Positions 27,712-38,524 are shown, counted from the first letter of the stretch. The stretch is DNA of 64,000 nt from Bartonella clarridgeiae ATCC 51734 (GCF_000518185.1 NZ_JADC01000009.1:62001-126000); one strand, 5' to 3'. Notes: generated by a model from the sequence alone, not told the origin. Translations and numbers: made by a program.

Positions 27712-29321
27712 TAAAGTGTATCCACATCCAAATTATCTATTACTGCATCTTCTACAGGATGTTGTGGAAGATCAGTTTGATTTATCCAACCTGCTTGCAC
27801 ACGTGCTGCTAAGACCATGGTTTCTGCGTCAGCACGCGTAATATCAAATGCGGTTAAAATGCCAGGAAAAGTTTGTGTTTGACCTTCCTTACATTCTCGC
27901 CATCCAACTAGATCGTCAACGGCATAGCCCGCAAAATCTTCCATTGTTTTGATACCATCTTCACCCAAAGCAACTAACATAGCATTTGTCATACCAGGAA
28001 GTGTTTGCAATTCATCTGAAACACCCAGCTTTTTACGTTTTTCATTGAGTTCTTTTTCTTTACATTCTAAATATTCACGTGCACGATTTTGGATTTCTAA
28101 AGCAGTGTCATGATCAAAACCATCAATAGAAGTTATTTCTTCAAGATCGACATAAGCGATTTCCTCAATTGAGGTGAAACCTTCTGATGCCATAACTTGC
28201 CCAACCATTTCATCAACATCTAAAGTTTCCATAAAAAGTTTGCTACGTTCAGTGAACTCTTTTTGACGGTTTTCAGATTCTTCCTGTTCTGTTAAAATAT
28301 CAATATTCCATCCTGTTAATTGCGAAGCCAAACGCACATTTTGTCCACGTCGACCAATTGCAAGACTAAGCTGATCATCAGGCACAACGACTTCAATACG
28401 TTCGGCATCTTCATCAAGAACGACTTTTGAAACTTCAGCAGGTTGTAGCGCATTGACGATAAATGTTGCAGCATCAGGTGACCAAGGAATAATATCAATT
28501 TTTTCGCCTTGTAATTCTGCAACAACAGCCTGAACACGGCTTCCTCGCATTCCAACACATGCGCCAACAGGATCAATTGACCCATCACGTGAAACAACAG
28601 CGATTTTTGCACGGGAACCTGGATCACGAGCAACAGATTTAATTTCTATGATACCATCGTAAATTTCTGGGACTTCCATAGTAAAAAGTTTTGCCATGAA
28701 TTGAGGGTGTGTGCGTGAAAGGAAAATTTGAGGCCCTCTAGGTTCACGGTGTACATCATGAACAAATGCACGAATGCGATCTCCATAACGGAAAGATTCT
28801 CGAGGAATTAATTCATCTCGTCGTACGATAGCCTCTCCACGCCCTACATCGACAATAACATTGCCGTATTCTACGCGTTTGACTGTGCCAGAAATAATTT
28901 CACCAATTTTATTTTTAAATTCTTCGAATTGATGATTACGTTCTGCATCACGTACTTTTTGCACAATAACCTGTTTAGCAGATTGTGTTGCAATACGTCC
29001 AAAATCCATTGGAGGTAAAAGGTCAGAGAGAAAATCACCAACTTTTGCATCTTTTTTGCGCTTTAAGGCATCAGATAAAGCGATTTCAGTTGTATAATCT
29101 TCAACGATATCAACAACTTTAAGAAGACGTTGTAATTTAATTTCACCTGTTTTAGAATTAATTTCAGCACGGATATTGGTTTCTTGGCCATAACGAGAAC
29201 GCGCCGCTTTCTGAATAGCATCAGCCATTGCAGAAATGACAATTTCACGGTCAATTGACTTTTCACGTGCAACAGCATCTGCAATTTGCAGAAGTTCAAG
29301 CCTGTTAGCGCTTATAGCCAT
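27711..29321 (-). CDS. nusA: Transcription termination/antitermination protein NusA
   Basis: RNA polymerase-associated factor for pausing, termination and rRNA antitermination. The 536 residues show the N-terminal polymerase-binding domain (1-130), an S1 domain (about 135-200, GTVKRVEYGNVIVDVGRGEAIV) and tandem KH domains (about 230-350, with VGACVGMRGSRVQAVVAELQGEKID and LAIGRRGQNVRLASQLTGW). Two C-terminal helix-hairpin-helix acidic repeats follow (FTSIEEIAYVDLEEI; GIKTMEDFAGYAVDDLVG). Second gene of the rimP operon. Confidence 0.97.
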   Translation of the reverse strand: MAISANRLELLQIADAVAREKSIDREIVISAMADAIQKAARSRYGQETNIRAEINSKTGEIKLQRLLKVVDIVEDYTTEIALSDALKRKKDAKVGDFLSDLLPPMDFGRIATQSAKQVIVQKVRDAERNHQFEEFKNKIGEIISGTVKRVEYGNVIVDVGRGEAIVRRDELIPRESFRYGDRIRAFVHDVHREPRGPQIFLSRTHPQFMAKLFTMEVPEIYDGIIEIKSVARDPGSRAKIAVVSRDGSIDPVGACVGMRGSRVQAVVAELQGEKIDIIPWSPDAATFIVNALQPAEVSKVVLDEDAERIEVVVPDDQLSLAIGRRGQNVRLASQLTGWNIDILTEQEESENRQKEFTERSKLFMETLDVDEMVGQVMASEGFTSIEEIAYVDLEEITSIDGFDHDTALEIQNRAREYLECKEKELNEKRKKLGVSDELQTLPGMTNAMLVALGEDGIKTMEDFAGYAVDDLVGWRECKEGQTQTFPGILTAFDITRADAETMVLAARVQAGWINQTDLPQHPVEDAVIDNLDVDTL

Positions 29322-29369
29322 CGATTCTCTCCTTTTTTATGCCACATGAGGGCAGTGGTTATGTTAATA

Positions 29370-29930
29370 TTAATTGTTATAGTTTTTTTTCAACGTATCA
29401 CGGATAAGCTCATCGGTAAGGACCAAATGTGCATTGGTAATATTAGAAAAAGAAATAAACTCATGCATTTCTTCTCCATCAGCCGTCTTGTCGATATTTA
29501 AAGTAAATCCATTTTGTGCAACATTTATAAGTTTACCACGGAACTTCTGGCGCCCATTAATGGCGGTACTGGTTTCAATTTTTGCGAGATGTCCTTGCCA
29601 ATGAAAGAAATCAGATTTTCTTACGAGTGGGCGATCAATACCAGGGGATGAAATTTCTAAATGATATTTGCGTTCAATGATGTTTTCTATGTCAAGAAGA
29701 GGAGCAACAGTCCGACTAACCGTTTCGCAATCTTCTATTGTCATGGTGCCATTAGCCCGTTCCGCCATTATCTGGAGTGTTAAACCATTTAAACCCAAAA
29801 GTTTTATACGAACTAAACGAAAGCCTAAAGGTTTTAGTAATGGTGCAATAAGAGCGGCAACACGCGCTGCAATGCCGTCTTCTTCAAACAAACGCGGTTC
29901 ATCAATATCGCCCTTTTCAATTTTGTTCAT
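29370..29930 (-). CDS. rimP: Ribosome maturation factor RimP
   Basis: Needed for 30S subunit maturation. About 186 residues. Recognisable segments are VAALIAPLLKPLGFRLVRIKLLG, then TMTIEDCETVSRTVAPLLD and the family motif YHLEISSPGIDRPL. I use the ATG at 29930 (MNKIEKGDIDEPRL). The longer reading from 30002 would begin inside the trmB terminator hairpin and adds 24 residues without homology. It heads the rimP-nusA-ylxR-infB operon; only 45 bases separate the start from the upstream terminator, so the promoter must be close by or overlap it. Confidence 0.93.
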   Translation of the reverse strand: MNKIEKGDIDEPRLFEEDGIAARVAALIAPLLKPLGFRLVRIKLLGLNGLTLQIMAERANGTMTIEDCETVSRTVAPLLDIENIIERKYHLEISSPGIDRPLVRKSDFFHWQGHLAKIETSTAINGRQKFRGKLINVAQNGFTLNIDKTADGEEMHEFISFSNITNAHLVLTDELIRDTLKKNYNN

Positions 29931-29975
29931 ATAGCTTATCCAAGTTGTTATCGAACTTACAACATTAAAAACATT

Positions 29976-30004
29976 AAAAAAGAGCGGCTCCAAATGGACC
30001 ACTC
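29976..30004 (-). terminator. Rho-independent terminator of the metK-trmB transcript
   Basis: On the minus strand, GAGTGGTCC pairs with GGAGCCGCTC (one bulge, one G-U pair) around an ATTT loop, followed directly by TTTTTT. It lies about 80 bases after the trmB stop and just upstream of rimP. This is the clearest intrinsic terminator in the window. Confidence 0.8.
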
Positions 30005-30084
30005 CTCATAAGGCCAAAAATTTATATTATTATACTCTTAAACAGAAAATTTTACAAGTTATTTGTAGTAAAGTATTTTATCTC

Positions 30085-30786
30085 TTACTTTTTAATAAAA
30101 GTAAGATAGGTAGGTGTTCTACCTTCACATAGAGCTTTGGCTTCATATCGAGTGCTTGGCCACAGCGGATAGGGAATTTTCCAATCTTTAGGATTTTCTA
30201 CGAGCCATTCAAAACTATCGTGTTGTACACAATGATAGAGTGTCCAGTTTACATAGGTATCTATATCACTGGCGAAGCGGAATTTTTTACCTTTTTTAAG
30301 AACTCGAGCAAAACGATTTAAATTTTTTTCATTAATGAAGCGTCGTTTCCAATGCTTTTTTTTAGGCCATGGGTCAGGATAAAATAAATCTATTCCATAA
30401 AGTGATGCTGTTGGTAACCAATCAAGAAAATGCGTTGCATCATCGTTATAAAGACGAAGCTGATTTTGATATTCTTTGTGCTTTTCAATATATAACAATA
30501 TTTTTGCCATGCCATTAATAAAAGGTTCTACACCAATAAAACCGGTATTTGGAAAACATTTTATTTCATGAAGCAAATGTTCTCCTCCACCGAAACCAAT
30601 CTCAAGTCGGACTTCTTTTACTGGATTGGTGAATAAGGATGTTAATTTTAAAGGTGCAGGTTCATTTAAATTAATGTTAAGAGTGGGAAGAAGCGTGTTT
30701 ATAAGTTTAATTTGATTATTTCGTAGCCGTTTTCCCTTTCGACGACCAAAAAATGCTTCATTCATGAGTGTTTTATGTGCAGTCAT
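30085..30786 (-). CDS. trmB: tRNA (guanine-N7-)-methyltransferase TrmB
   Basis: Methylates G46 in the variable loop of tRNA using SAM. The 233 residues include the SAM-binding [17 protein letters not shown] motif near residue 76, [13 protein letters not shown], and the characteristic catalytic block [19 protein letters not shown]. It starts with ATG overlapping the metK stop by four bases, so the two are coupled. MetK makes SAM, this enzyme's methyl donor; the pairing is conserved in related genomes. Confidence 0.95.
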   Translation of the reverse strand: MTAHKTLMNEAFFGRRKGKRLRNNQIKLINTLLPTLNINLNEPAPLKLTSLFTNPVKEVRLEIGFGGGEHLLHEIKCFPNTGFIGVEPFINGMAKILLYIEKHKEYQNQLRLYNDDATHFLDWLPTASLYGIDLFYPDPWPKKKHWKRRFINEKNLNRFARVLKKGKKFRFASDIDTYVNWTLYHCVQHDSFEWLVENPKDWKIPYPLWPSTRYEAKALCEGRTPTYLTFIKK

Positions 30787-32051
30787 GGTATCTTAATCAT
30801 TTTTTTAAGTTTTCCAACTAGATTAGTTTTTTCCCAAGAAAATGAACCATCACTTTCTGGTTTGCGCCCAAAATGTCCATAAGCAGCTGTTTTCGCGTAA
30901 ATAGGTCTATTGAGATCAAGATGTTTTCGGATACCTGTTGGTGATAGATCCATTATTTTTGGAATTGCAGCTTCGATGACACTTTCATCTACTTTTCCTG
31001 TTCCGTGAAGGTTAAGGTAAATGGACAAAGGTTCTGCAACGCCAATTGCATAGGAGAGTTGAATAGTGCATTGATCTGCTAAATCAGCTGCAACAATATT
31101 TTTTGCTAGGTAGCGTGCAGCATAAGCTGCAGAACGATCAACTTTTGTTGTGTCTTTACCTGAAAAAGCACCACCACCATGAGGTGCAGCACCACCATAA
31201 GTATCCACAATGATTTTTCGTCCTGTTAATCCTGCATCGCTTTTAGGACCGCCGATAACAAATTTTCCTGTTGGATTAATATACCAACTGCATTGATTAG
31301 AAATCGGTATATCATGTAAAGCTTGAAGGATATAAGGCTCAACAACTGTACGAACTTTATTCGAATCCCAAGTTTCATCAAGATGCTGTACCGAAAGAAC
31401 AATGGATGTTACTTCAGCAGGTTTTCCATTTTTGTATCGTATTGTTATTTGGTTTTTAGCATCTGGTCCTAGTTTACCTGTTTCTCCTTCTTTTTTATGA
31501 CGGGCTATAGCAAGGTGCTCTAAAATCTTATGTGCATAATAAATTGGTGCAGGCATGAGATCTGGTGTTTCACGGCAAGCATATCCAAACATAATGCCTT
31601 GATCACCTGCTCCTTCTTCACCTTGACGATCAATGGCATTATCAACTCCTTGTGCGATATCAGCCGATTGTGGACGTAACAGAACATCAATTTTAACAGT
31701 TTTCCAATGGAAATCTTCTTGTTCGTAGCCAATGATACGAATAGCATGACGTACAACTTTGCGAAAAGGGGCAGGATTAATAATAGGGGAGCCAACTTTA
31801 TCACGTATAAATTGACCATTTTTATCTTTTTTTAAAAGTGTATCGGGAACACGTAACTCACCGGTTATGACAACACGATTGACACTCACTAAAGTTTCAC
31901 AAGCGACTCGTATTAACCATGGATTAATTCCTGCTTTGTGAGCTTCCCTGTAGACCATATCAACGATTTCATCAGAGATGCGATCACAAATTTTATCCGG
32001 ATGTCCTTCCGATACCGATTCACTTGTAAAAAGATAATCTTGATGCGGCAT
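30783..32051 (-). CDS. metK: S-adenosylmethionine synthetase (MetK)
   Basis: Makes SAM from methionine and ATP. The 422 residues are slightly longer than the E. coli enzyme, as usual in alphaproteobacteria. It begins [26 protein letters not shown]. The substrate-site motif is [12 protein letters not shown], and the P-loop-like [23 protein letters not shown] comes near residue 280. The 110-base upstream spacer carries a 7-bp inverted repeat but no SAM riboswitch that I can recognise. It probably forms a transcript with the preceding XRE regulator and ends at the terminator after trmB. Confidence 0.97.
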   Translation of the reverse strand: MPHQDYLFTSESVSEGHPDKICDRISDEIVDMVYREAHKAGINPWLIRVACETLVSVNRVVITGELRVPDTLLKKDKNGQFIRDKVGSPIINPAPFRKVVRHAIRIIGYEQEDFHWKTVKIDVLLRPQSADIAQGVDNAIDRQGEEGAGDQGIMFGYACRETPDLMPAPIYYAHKILEHLAIARHKKEGETGKLGPDAKNQITIRYKNGKPAEVTSIVLSVQHLDETWDSNKVRTVVEPYILQALHDIPISNQCSWYINPTGKFVIGGPKSDAGLTGRKIIVDTYGGAAPHGGGAFSGKDTTKVDRSAAYAARYLAKNIVAADLADQCTIQLSYAIGVAEPLSIYLNLHGTGKVDESVIEAAIPKIMDLSPTGIRKHLDLNRPIYAKTAAYGHFGRKPESDGSFSWEKTNLVGKLKKMIKIP

Positions 32052-32110
32052 GGGAACTCTCTCAAAAAAGAAACCGATATTTCATATGTCGTATATTCAA
32101 ATTTATTCTC

Positions 32111-32130
32111 TTTGCCAATCCTATGGCAAA
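32111..32130. repeat. Inverted repeat between the XRE gene and metK
   Basis: tttgcca-atccta-tggcaaa is a perfect 7-bp inverted repeat, 30 bases beyond the XRE stop and 60 bases before the metK start. No T run follows on the minus strand. It could be a regulator site, possibly for the adjacent XRE protein, or a weak terminator. Confidence 0.4.
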
Positions 32131-32160
32131 TCGTCAATGATAAAAAAAAAGAATATAATT

Positions 32161-32574
32161 TTATAGCTTATTGGTGTGATCTTCTTCAGAAAGGGCTTTT
32201 GCTAAATCGATAATTTTCCGACGTACTTTAGCATCAGATATGTTAGTAAAAGCACGCATTAACTGAATACCTTCACTGCTGGAACAAAAATTCATAAAAT
32301 TATTATCGCTTTCTTCAAAACCTTCTACAGATTGTATACCAATTCCCTTATCAAAAAAATAAGAGACTGGAACATCCATAATTTCTGCAATTGCTTGAAG
32401 ACGACTTGCTCCAACACGGTTTGTTCCTTTTTCATATTTTTGGATTTGCTGAAAAGTGATACCTAATTTTTCACCCAGTTTTTCTTGGGTGAGGCCTAAT
32501 ATATTACGACGTAAACGAATACGGGTTCCAACATAAATATCTATTGGATCAGGTTTTTTTCTAGTTTCGGTCAT
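32161..32574 (-). CDS. XRE-family helix-turn-helix transcriptional regulator
   Basis: A 137-residue DNA-binding protein. The N-terminal Cro/C1-type helix-turn-helix covers about residues 12-70: VGTRIRLRRNILGLTQEKLG, then GITFQQIQKYEKGTNRVGAS, LQAIAEIMDVPVSYFFD. The C-terminal half is short and helical (RKIIDLAKALSEEDH), perhaps for dimerisation. I start at the ATG at 32574 (MTETRKKPDPIDIYVG), since the upstream 13 residues from 32613 lack homology. The position between lnt and metK is conserved in rhizobia. Targets are unknown; the inverted repeat before metK is a candidate. Confidence 0.87.
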   Translation of the reverse strand: MTETRKKPDPIDIYVGTRIRLRRNILGLTQEKLGEKLGITFQQIQKYEKGTNRVGASRLQAIAEIMDVPVSYFFDKGIGIQSVEGFEESDNNFMNFCSSSEGIQLMRAFTNISDAKVRRKIIDLAKALSEEDHTNKL

Positions 32575-32718
32575 AATGCAACTCTTTATTTTCAGCGCTT
32601 TGTTTCTAAACAAACATTAGGTGCATGTGAGGTTAGTTTATTATAAATGAAGATGATATGTAATACTTTTCTCGATGTTACTGGTACACATAACATGATA
32701 TTGTACATAAGTACTCAA

Positions 32719-34314
32719 TCATTTCAGCTGTTTTGTAGAACCAAAACTAATACGACACAATAGCATAAGAATGAATAAGATGAAAGTAGAGAATGTTCTG
32801 TATTTATTGTTCCAGATGTGGTTAATTGGTTGTGGAATCGGTGCATCAAGGACGTCAATAATATCATGTCCAAGAGAGGAAATGATTCTTCCATAAGAAT
32901 CAATAACAGCTGATATTCCATTGTTCGCTGCTCGGATAAGAGGTATTCCTAATTCGACAGCACGGAGTTGTGCTTGTTGAAAATGTTGATATGGGCCAGG
33001 TGTTTTACCAAACCATGCATCATTTGTTATATTGATAATTGCTTGAGGGGGAGGACCTTTAAAAGTTGTTGCATTAGGAAATATAGCTTCATAACAAATA
33101 AGTGGAAGATAAGAAAATCCATTTGGCGTCATAACAGTTTTTCGCACATTGGCAGCATTGTATCCACCAATGGTATCGGCGAGAGCATGCAATCCAATCT
33201 TTTTCAGTAAATTTTGATATGGAAGATATTCACCAAAGGGGACGAGATGAAGTTTATCAGATGTGTGAAGAATATCACCTTTGGCATCAATGACTGCAAT
33301 TGTATTAAAATATTGTGTTTGGGTATCAGGGGAAGTATCATCGGTTCGGATGGCACCGATAATGGCCCATTGTTGGGGCTTGAGAAAAGAACCAATGCTC
33401 TTTGTAAAAATAGAAGATGAATTACTAATAATATAGGGAAGGGATGCTTCTGGCCATATGATAAAATCAGGCTCTGGATTCTGACTAATGGCTGTTTTGA
33501 TACTTAAGTTTAGATGAGTTGCAAATATATCTTCTCTTTTTGTATTGCTTAATTTTGTGGTTTGTTGGATAGAGGGTTGCACGATGCGCACCCAATGATT
33601 ACTATTGTGGTATTCTGCTATATTAGGTGCTATGTTCAAACGATAAAATCCAAATCCACTATGGGTTAATATAATAAGAAAACAGAGCGAAAGCGCTGAG
33701 AATTTTTTTTCATTTGTTAATAAAACAGTTGGTAAACTATAGCATAAAACAGCGAGAATATTCATTCCATAGAGTCCTACAATCATATCTGATTGCATGA
33801 GCATCGGGGTGGGCATAGCTGTATAACCAAGAGCATTCCATGGAAAACCTGTCAATAGGATAGCACGCAACCATTCAGCTAATCCCAGTGCAAAGGCTAA
33901 AACAAAGAAGCGTGCTATGTTTTTTGTCCATAATAAGAAAACAATAATGCCAGCAAAAAACCAATAAAAAGCAAGATAAGCAGGAAGACAAAAAATAGAA
34001 AATGGTAGTGCCCAAGCAAAAGAAATCGGATCTATTAATAAAGCATTGCTTAGCCACCAAAGGCTACAAATAAAATAACCAAAGCCAAAATTTCCAAAAA
34101 TTAGTGCATTTGTCAAAAGGCGTTTTTTGTTGTTTTGAATAGTATTAATTTCATCGAGAAAAATAACGAAGATGGGAAATGTTAAAAAGCAAATGGGTGT
34201 TAAATAAAAGGGTGGGAGTGCAAAAGATGTCAATGCACCACATAAAAAAACACATATTTGTCGTTTCCAACCAATGATAGAAAGCAGGAAAAAATTCAGC
34301 CTCTTTAACAACAC
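32719..34314 (-). CDS. lnt: Apolipoprotein N-acyltransferase (Lnt)
   Basis: Adds the third acyl chain to the N-terminal cysteine of lipoproteins in the inner membrane. The 531 residues have about six N-terminal helices (1-210), a periplasmic nitrilase-like domain (about 235-490) and a last C-terminal helix. The catalytic triad is visible: Glu in IWPEASLPYI, Lys in DKLHLVPFGEYLPY and Cys in LICYEAIFPN. The start is GTG at 34314, abutting the corC stop. The gene belongs to the phoH-ybeY-corC-lnt cluster. Confidence 0.95.
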   Translation of the reverse strand: MLLKRLNFFLLSIIGWKRQICVFLCGALTSFALPPFYLTPICFLTFPIFVIFLDEINTIQNNKKRLLTNALIFGNFGFGYFICSLWWLSNALLIDPISFAWALPFSIFCLPAYLAFYWFFAGIIVFLLWTKNIARFFVLAFALGLAEWLRAILLTGFPWNALGYTAMPTPMLMQSDMIVGLYGMNILAVLCYSLPTVLLTNEKKFSALSLCFLIILTHSGFGFYRLNIAPNIAEYHNSNHWVRIVQPSIQQTTKLSNTKREDIFATHLNLSIKTAISQNPEPDFIIWPEASLPYIISNSSSIFTKSIGSFLKPQQWAIIGAIRTDDTSPDTQTQYFNTIAVIDAKGDILHTSDKLHLVPFGEYLPYQNLLKKIGLHALADTIGGYNAANVRKTVMTPNGFSYLPLICYEAIFPNATTFKGPPPQAIINITNDAWFGKTPGPYQHFQQAQLRAVELGIPLIRAANNGISAVIDSYGRIISSLGHDIIDVLDAPIPQPINHIWNNKYRTFSTFILFILMLLCRISFGSTKQLK

Positions 34315-35337
34315 TTAGCTATCCTTATAAGGCTGTTTTTCCTTAAGATTTTCATTTTCTGGGATACGAAAAATGCGTAATCGTTTAATTCGACGTTTAT
34401 CAGCTTCTAAAATACGGAAACGATAACCCGGTACAGTTTCAATGATTTCACCTTTTGAAGGAATGCGATCAAGAATAGAAACGATTAAACCACCAATGGT
34501 GTCCACGTCATCACCATATTCTCCCACGACAAAATCAGGACCAAGAGCTTTTTCCACATCTTTTAATTCAGTTTTTGCATCAACTAACCATTTATTATCA
34601 GGTTCGCGCACGATAGCGTTATCGGTATTGTCATGTTCATCTTCAATATCACCAACGACCAATTCAACAATATCTTCCATAGAAACTAAACCATCTGTAC
34701 CGCCATATTCATCGATAACTAAAGCCATTTGTGTTCGTGTGGTTTGCATGCGTGTTAATAATTTGCTTGCGAGCATAGAACGAGGCACAAATAGAACTGT
34801 TCTAATAAGGTCTAGTTCACCGATAGGGTGGTGTAAATCTGTATGACTTAACTGCAAAGAGTCATATTTTTGTTCATTTTGAGTGAAACCGGTAATAAAG
34901 GGAGTTATATAATTAAGAATATCGTGGATGTGGATCATACCTCGTGGATCGTCTAATGTTTCGGCGTATACGGGTATACGTGAATGTCCAATTTTTGCAA
35001 AAAATTTAAGAGCTTCACCAAGAGGAGTGTTGATTTCCAATGCTTCTATTTCAGAACGTGGAATCATAATATTGTCAACACGTGCTTCGCGTAGGCATAA
35101 AATATTGTGAAGCATAGTACGCTCTTCAGGAGAAAAAAGTGCTGTTCCTTTTTCATTATCAGCAGCGAGTACATCAGTAAGACCGTCGCGTAGTAATGTG
35201 TGATTACGTCTACGTAAAAATGAAAATAGACAACCTAGCAATGAATTTTTCTTTGTGTGACTTGTTCGTTGTAGGGGATATTCTTCAGAATTAGAAGATA
35301 TTTGAGTATTATTTTGTGTATTAATTTTATCCGCCAT
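34315..35337 (-). CDS. CorC/HlyC-family CBS-domain protein
   Basis: A 340-residue cytoplasmic protein with paired CBS domains (about 85-215: LREARVDNIMIPRSEIEALE ... LLTRMQTTRTQMALVIDEYGGTDGLVSMEDIVELVVGDIEDE). A C-terminal transporter-associated CorC/HlyC domain follows (about 235-325, TELKDVEKALG ... DTIGGLIVSILDRIPSKGE). Proteins of this type are named hemolysin TlyC or CorC and are linked to magnesium/cobalt efflux or membrane stress; the name is historical. There is no membrane domain. It sits between ybeY and lnt, a conserved order. Confidence 0.88.
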   Translation of the reverse strand: MADKINTQNNTQISSNSEEYPLQRTSHTKKNSLLGCLFSFLRRRNHTLLRDGLTDVLAADNEKGTALFSPEERTMLHNILCLREARVDNIMIPRSEIEALEINTPLGEALKFFAKIGHSRIPVYAETLDDPRGMIHIHDILNYITPFITGFTQNEQKYDSLQLSHTDLHHPIGELDLIRTVLFVPRSMLASKLLTRMQTTRTQMALVIDEYGGTDGLVSMEDIVELVVGDIEDEHDNTDNAIVREPDNKWLVDAKTELKDVEKALGPDFVVGEYGDDVDTIGGLIVSILDRIPSKGEIIETVPGYRFRILEADKRRIKRLRIFRIPENENLKEKQPYKDS

Positions 35338-35438
35338 AGCTTTAAAAATCTTCTAAACTTTCTCAATTATAATAGCTTCATCAATTATCTTAAATCTTAT
35401 TATTTGTAACTCTGATTTTAAAATTAACTTTTATCATT

Positions 35439-35915
35439 TTACAACAATTTAGTATAGGGATCTTTTATAGATAGCTTTTGCAGTATTTCTCTTTCTAGTT
35501 TTTCCATTTGATTAGCTTCATCATTTGTTTCGTGATTATAACCAAGAAGATGAAGAATACCATGAATGATTATATGTGTTAAATGATCCTGAAATGATTT
35601 TTTTTCTTCTTCTGCTTCCCGCATAATAGTTTCTTGCGCAATGATGATATCACCGAGCATAAGCCCAGGATTTTGTCCAGCTTTAAGAGGAAAAGAAGGA
35701 AAGGATAAAACATTGGTGGATTTATTTTGATGGCGCCATTGTGCATTAATTTGTGCCATATGTTTATCATCTGTAAAAAGCAGGCTGAGTTCACTTCTTA
35801 CCTCATTTAGTGATAAATGCTGCAATGTGGTAGTTAGAGCTTTTTCAGTGATGTTATAAAGCATTTTCTCATCACCCCACTTAGCACTTTCAATGGTCAT
35901 ATCAATAGCAATCAT
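35439..35915 (-). CDS. ybeY: Endoribonuclease / rRNA maturation factor YbeY
   Basis: Zinc-dependent endoribonuclease acting in 16S rRNA 3'-end maturation and 70S quality control. About 158 residues. The UPF0054 metal motif is intact: [16 protein letters not shown] (H-x3-H-x5-H). [25 protein letters not shown] is the other conserved block. I start at the ATG at 35915, which overlaps the phoH stop by four bases; the ATG at 35927 lies deeper inside phoH. Part of the phoH-ybeY-corC-lnt operon. Confidence 0.94.
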   Translation of the reverse strand: MIAIDMTIESAKWGDEKMLYNITEKALTTTLQHLSLNEVRSELSLLFTDDKHMAQINAQWRHQNKSTNVLSFPSFPLKAGQNPGLMLGDIIIAQETIMREAEEEKKSFQDHLTHIIIHGILHLLGYNHETNDEANQMEKLEREILQKLSIKDPYTKLL

Positions 35916-37036
35916 AAGAAATTGCACTCATTTTTTTTATGGAAAGTATGGGAACGATATTGTTTTTTTTGTTCAGCAAAATCATAATCATAAGCTCGAA
36001 TGATGGTAGAAACAAGAGGGTGTCGCACAACATCTTTTTCATTGAAATGAATAATTGTAATATTTTCTATATCTGAAAGAATACGAACTGCTTCTACTAA
36101 GCCTGATTTTTGTTCTGCAGGCAAATCAATTTGGCTTAAATCACCGGTTACAATCATTCGTGATCCTTCTCCTAGACGTGTCAGGAACATTTTCATCTGC
36201 ATGGGTGTAGTATTTTGTGCCTCATCAAGAATGATCACTGAATGAGCAAGTGTTCGACCACGCATGAAAGCTAGAGGAGCTATTTCTATAACTTCAGAGG
36301 CTAAGACGCGTTCTACTTTTTCAGCAGGCATCATATCATACAGAGCATCGTAAAGAGGGCGTAAATATGGATCAACTTTTTCTTTAAGATTACCGGGAAG
36401 GAAGCCAAGATGTTCTCCAGCCTCAATGGCAGGACGTGAAAGAATAATCCGTTCAATAATACCACATTTTAGAAGCATTACAGCGTAAGCAACGGCAAGA
36501 TATGTTTTTCCAGTACCTGCTGGACCTATGCCAAAAACAAGTTCAGCATGTTCCATAGCACGCATATAAGCGTCTTGTGTTAAGGTACGAGCATAGATTG
36601 TTTTTTTATGGGTATTAAATTGTGCTAATCTATGTTTTGCAGAAGGCTCAGTTATTTGAAGTTTTTTTTGCTGCTCATTGGGCAAATTTGCCATAGCGAT
36701 CGCACTTTCTGTATCTGATAGAGTAAGCTCTTGATGTGTTTTTGCTTTTTGATAAAGCTGATCTAATACATATTGCGCCTGTTGTATAGCAGTAGCTGTT
36801 CCACGGATTGAAATTTTATTACCATGTGGACGGATATCAAGCTTGAGTTTCTTTTCAATATAAGCAAGGTTTTCATCAAATTTGCCAAAAACTATTTTTG
36901 CAATGTTGTTGTTTTCAAAAGTTAAAACAACATGGTTGATATTGAATGTATCAGCTGTTTTAGAAATACCTGTATTTTGGAAGGGGACACTTTTTATCTT
37001 TGGAATGTGTTTCGATTTTTTGGTTGATGCTTTCAA
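35912..37036 (-). CDS. PhoH-family ATPase (YbeZ-like)
   Basis: A cytoplasmic ATPase of the PhoH family, often partnered with YbeY in rRNA maturation. The 374 residues have an N-terminal KH-like region (about 35-95, [26 protein letters not shown]) and a nucleotide-binding domain with Walker [19 protein letters not shown] near residue 170 and Walker [40 protein letters not shown] is the conserved following motif. The stop overlaps ybeY. A Lys/Arg/His-rich tail ends the protein. Confidence 0.92.
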   Translation of the reverse strand: MKASTKKSKHIPKIKSVPFQNTGISKTADTFNINHVVLTFENNNIAKIVFGKFDENLAYIEKKLKLDIRPHGNKISIRGTATAIQQAQYVLDQLYQKAKTHQELTLSDTESAIAMANLPNEQQKKLQITEPSAKHRLAQFNTHKKTIYARTLTQDAYMRAMEHAELVFGIGPAGTGKTYLAVAYAVMLLKCGIIERIILSRPAIEAGEHLGFLPGNLKEKVDPYLRPLYDALYDMMPAEKVERVLASEVIEIAPLAFMRGRTLAHSVIILDEAQNTTPMQMKMFLTRLGEGSRMIVTGDLSQIDLPAEQKSGLVEAVRILSDIENITIIHFNEKDVVRHPLVSTIIRAYDYDFAEQKKQYRSHTFHKKNECNFL

Positions 37037-37141
37037 CCCATACTCCTTATTTGTTTATGTTATAGCTTTAATATAATCACTTGTCTTTAAAAGTGAAATA
37101 GCTTTTAAGATTATATTTTTAAAATAGAATTATAAGGCTTT

Positions 37142-38524
37142 TTAATATATGTCTGCTTTTTCACCGACAAAACTGTTAGAGCTTGCGTTTTTAATACGGA
37201 TTTTTATAATAGTTCCAACAGAGGCTTGTGTATTTACAACAACAGGTAAAAGCCAAGGGGAGCGCCCTACCATTTGCCCAGAGTGACGACCAATTTTTTC
37301 AATGAGAACATCGGTTGTTTGACCAATTTTAGAATGTAAAAATATATGTTGTTGGTCAAGAAGAACGGTTTGTAAATGCTGGAGGCGAGCATTTTTCACT
37401 GTTTCATCAACATGGTTTTTCATTGTTGCGCCGACTGTACCAGGTCGAGATGAGTATTTAAAAGAATAAGCCGAACTGTAACCTACTTGTTTAATAAGCT
37501 TGATAGTTTCTTCAAAATCTTCATCAGTTTCCCCTGGAAATCCTACAATGAAATCGCCTGAGAAAGCAATATCAGGCCTTGCAGCACGAATTTTATCGAT
37601 GAGATGAAGATAATGAATACTTTTATGTTGTCGGTTCATTGCTTTTAAGATGCGATCTGAACCCGATTGAACAGGAAGATGCAAATAAGGCATAAGTATA
37701 TCAAGATCTCGATGCGCAGCAATAAGACTGTCATCCATATCACATGGATGACTCGTTGTATAACGCAATCGTTTTAAACCATCAATTTTGGCCAAATGAT
37801 GGAGAAGATCACCAAGGCGCCAAGTTTTTCCATCGATACTCTGTCCATGCCATGCATTTACATTTTGCCCAAGAAGTGTAATTTCTTTTACGCCTGCTTC
37901 AATAAGTTGATGTGCTTCATTAGTGATTTGTTCAACGGATCGTGATATTTCTGCGCCACGTGTGTAGGGAACAACACAAAAAGTACAAAATTTATCGCAG
38001 CCTTCTTGTACTGTTAAAAATGCACTAATGCCTCGTTGTTGCACGGCTCGTTTATTATGAGGTGGTAGATGGGTAAACTTATCTTCAACGGCATAATTTG
38101 TTTCAACAACTTTTTTTCCTTGTGTGACTTGTTTTAACAGTTCCGGTAGGCGGTGATACATTTGTGGTCCAATGATAAAATCTACAGTCGGTGCACGCCG
38201 TAAGATTTCATTTCCTTCGGCTTGTGCAACACAACCTGTAACACCGATCATCAAAGGTTTATCATTTGTACGTTCTTGACGTATTATTTGCAAGCGACCA
38301 AGATCAGAGTAAAGCTTTTCTGCTGCTTTTTCGCGAATATGGCAGGTATTGATCAGAATAAGGTCAGCATCATTTGGTGTTTGTGTGGTGATATAACCTT
38401 GAGCACTTAAACTGTCATTCATTCGTTGGCTGTCATAAACATTCATCTGACATCCATAAGTTTTGATAAAAACTTTTTTTGGGCCACTGGGAAGTATGTT
38501 TTTAGAGTTTGTATGATGATTCAT
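37142..38524 (-). CDS. miaB: tRNA-2-methylthio-N6-isopentenyladenosine synthase MiaB
   Basis: Radical-SAM methylthiotransferase modifying A37 of tRNAs reading U-starting codons. The 460 residues show the N-terminal cluster domain ([15 protein letters not shown], with further Cys in [13 protein letters not shown] and [11 protein letters not shown]), the radical-SAM motif [19 protein letters not shown] (C-x3-C-x2-C) near residue 160, and a C-terminal TRAM domain (about 380-450). It follows the tsaB-rimI pair on the same strand, so three tRNA or ribosome modification genes are adjacent. Confidence 0.96.
   Translation of the reverse strand: MNHHTNSKNILPSGPKKVFIKTYGCQMNVYDSQRMNDSLSAQGYITTQTPNDADLILINTCHIREKAAEKLYSDLGRLQIIRQERTNDKPLMIGVTGCVAQAEGNEILRRAPTVDFIIGPQMYHRLPELLKQVTQGKKVVETNYAVEDKFTHLPPHNKRAVQQRGISAFLTVQEGCDKFCTFCVVPYTRGAEISRSVEQITNEAHQLIEAGVKEITLLGQNVNAWHGQSIDGKTWRLGDLLHHLAKIDGLKRLRYTTSHPCDMDDSLIAAHRDLDILMPYLHLPVQSGSDRILKAMNRQHKSIHYLHLIDKIRAARPDIAFSGDFIVGFPGETDEDFEETIKLIKQVGYSSAYSFKYSSRPGTVGATMKNHVDETVKNARLQHLQTVLLDQQHIFLHSKIGQTTDVLIEKIGRHSGQMVGRSPWLLPVVVNTQASVGTIIKIRIKNASSNSFVGEKADIY

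Noticed and set aside
32052-32160. SAM riboswitch before metK
   Set aside because: The 109-base spacer is AT-rich, holds only one short inverted repeat and lacks any consensus I know for SAM or SAH riboswitches.
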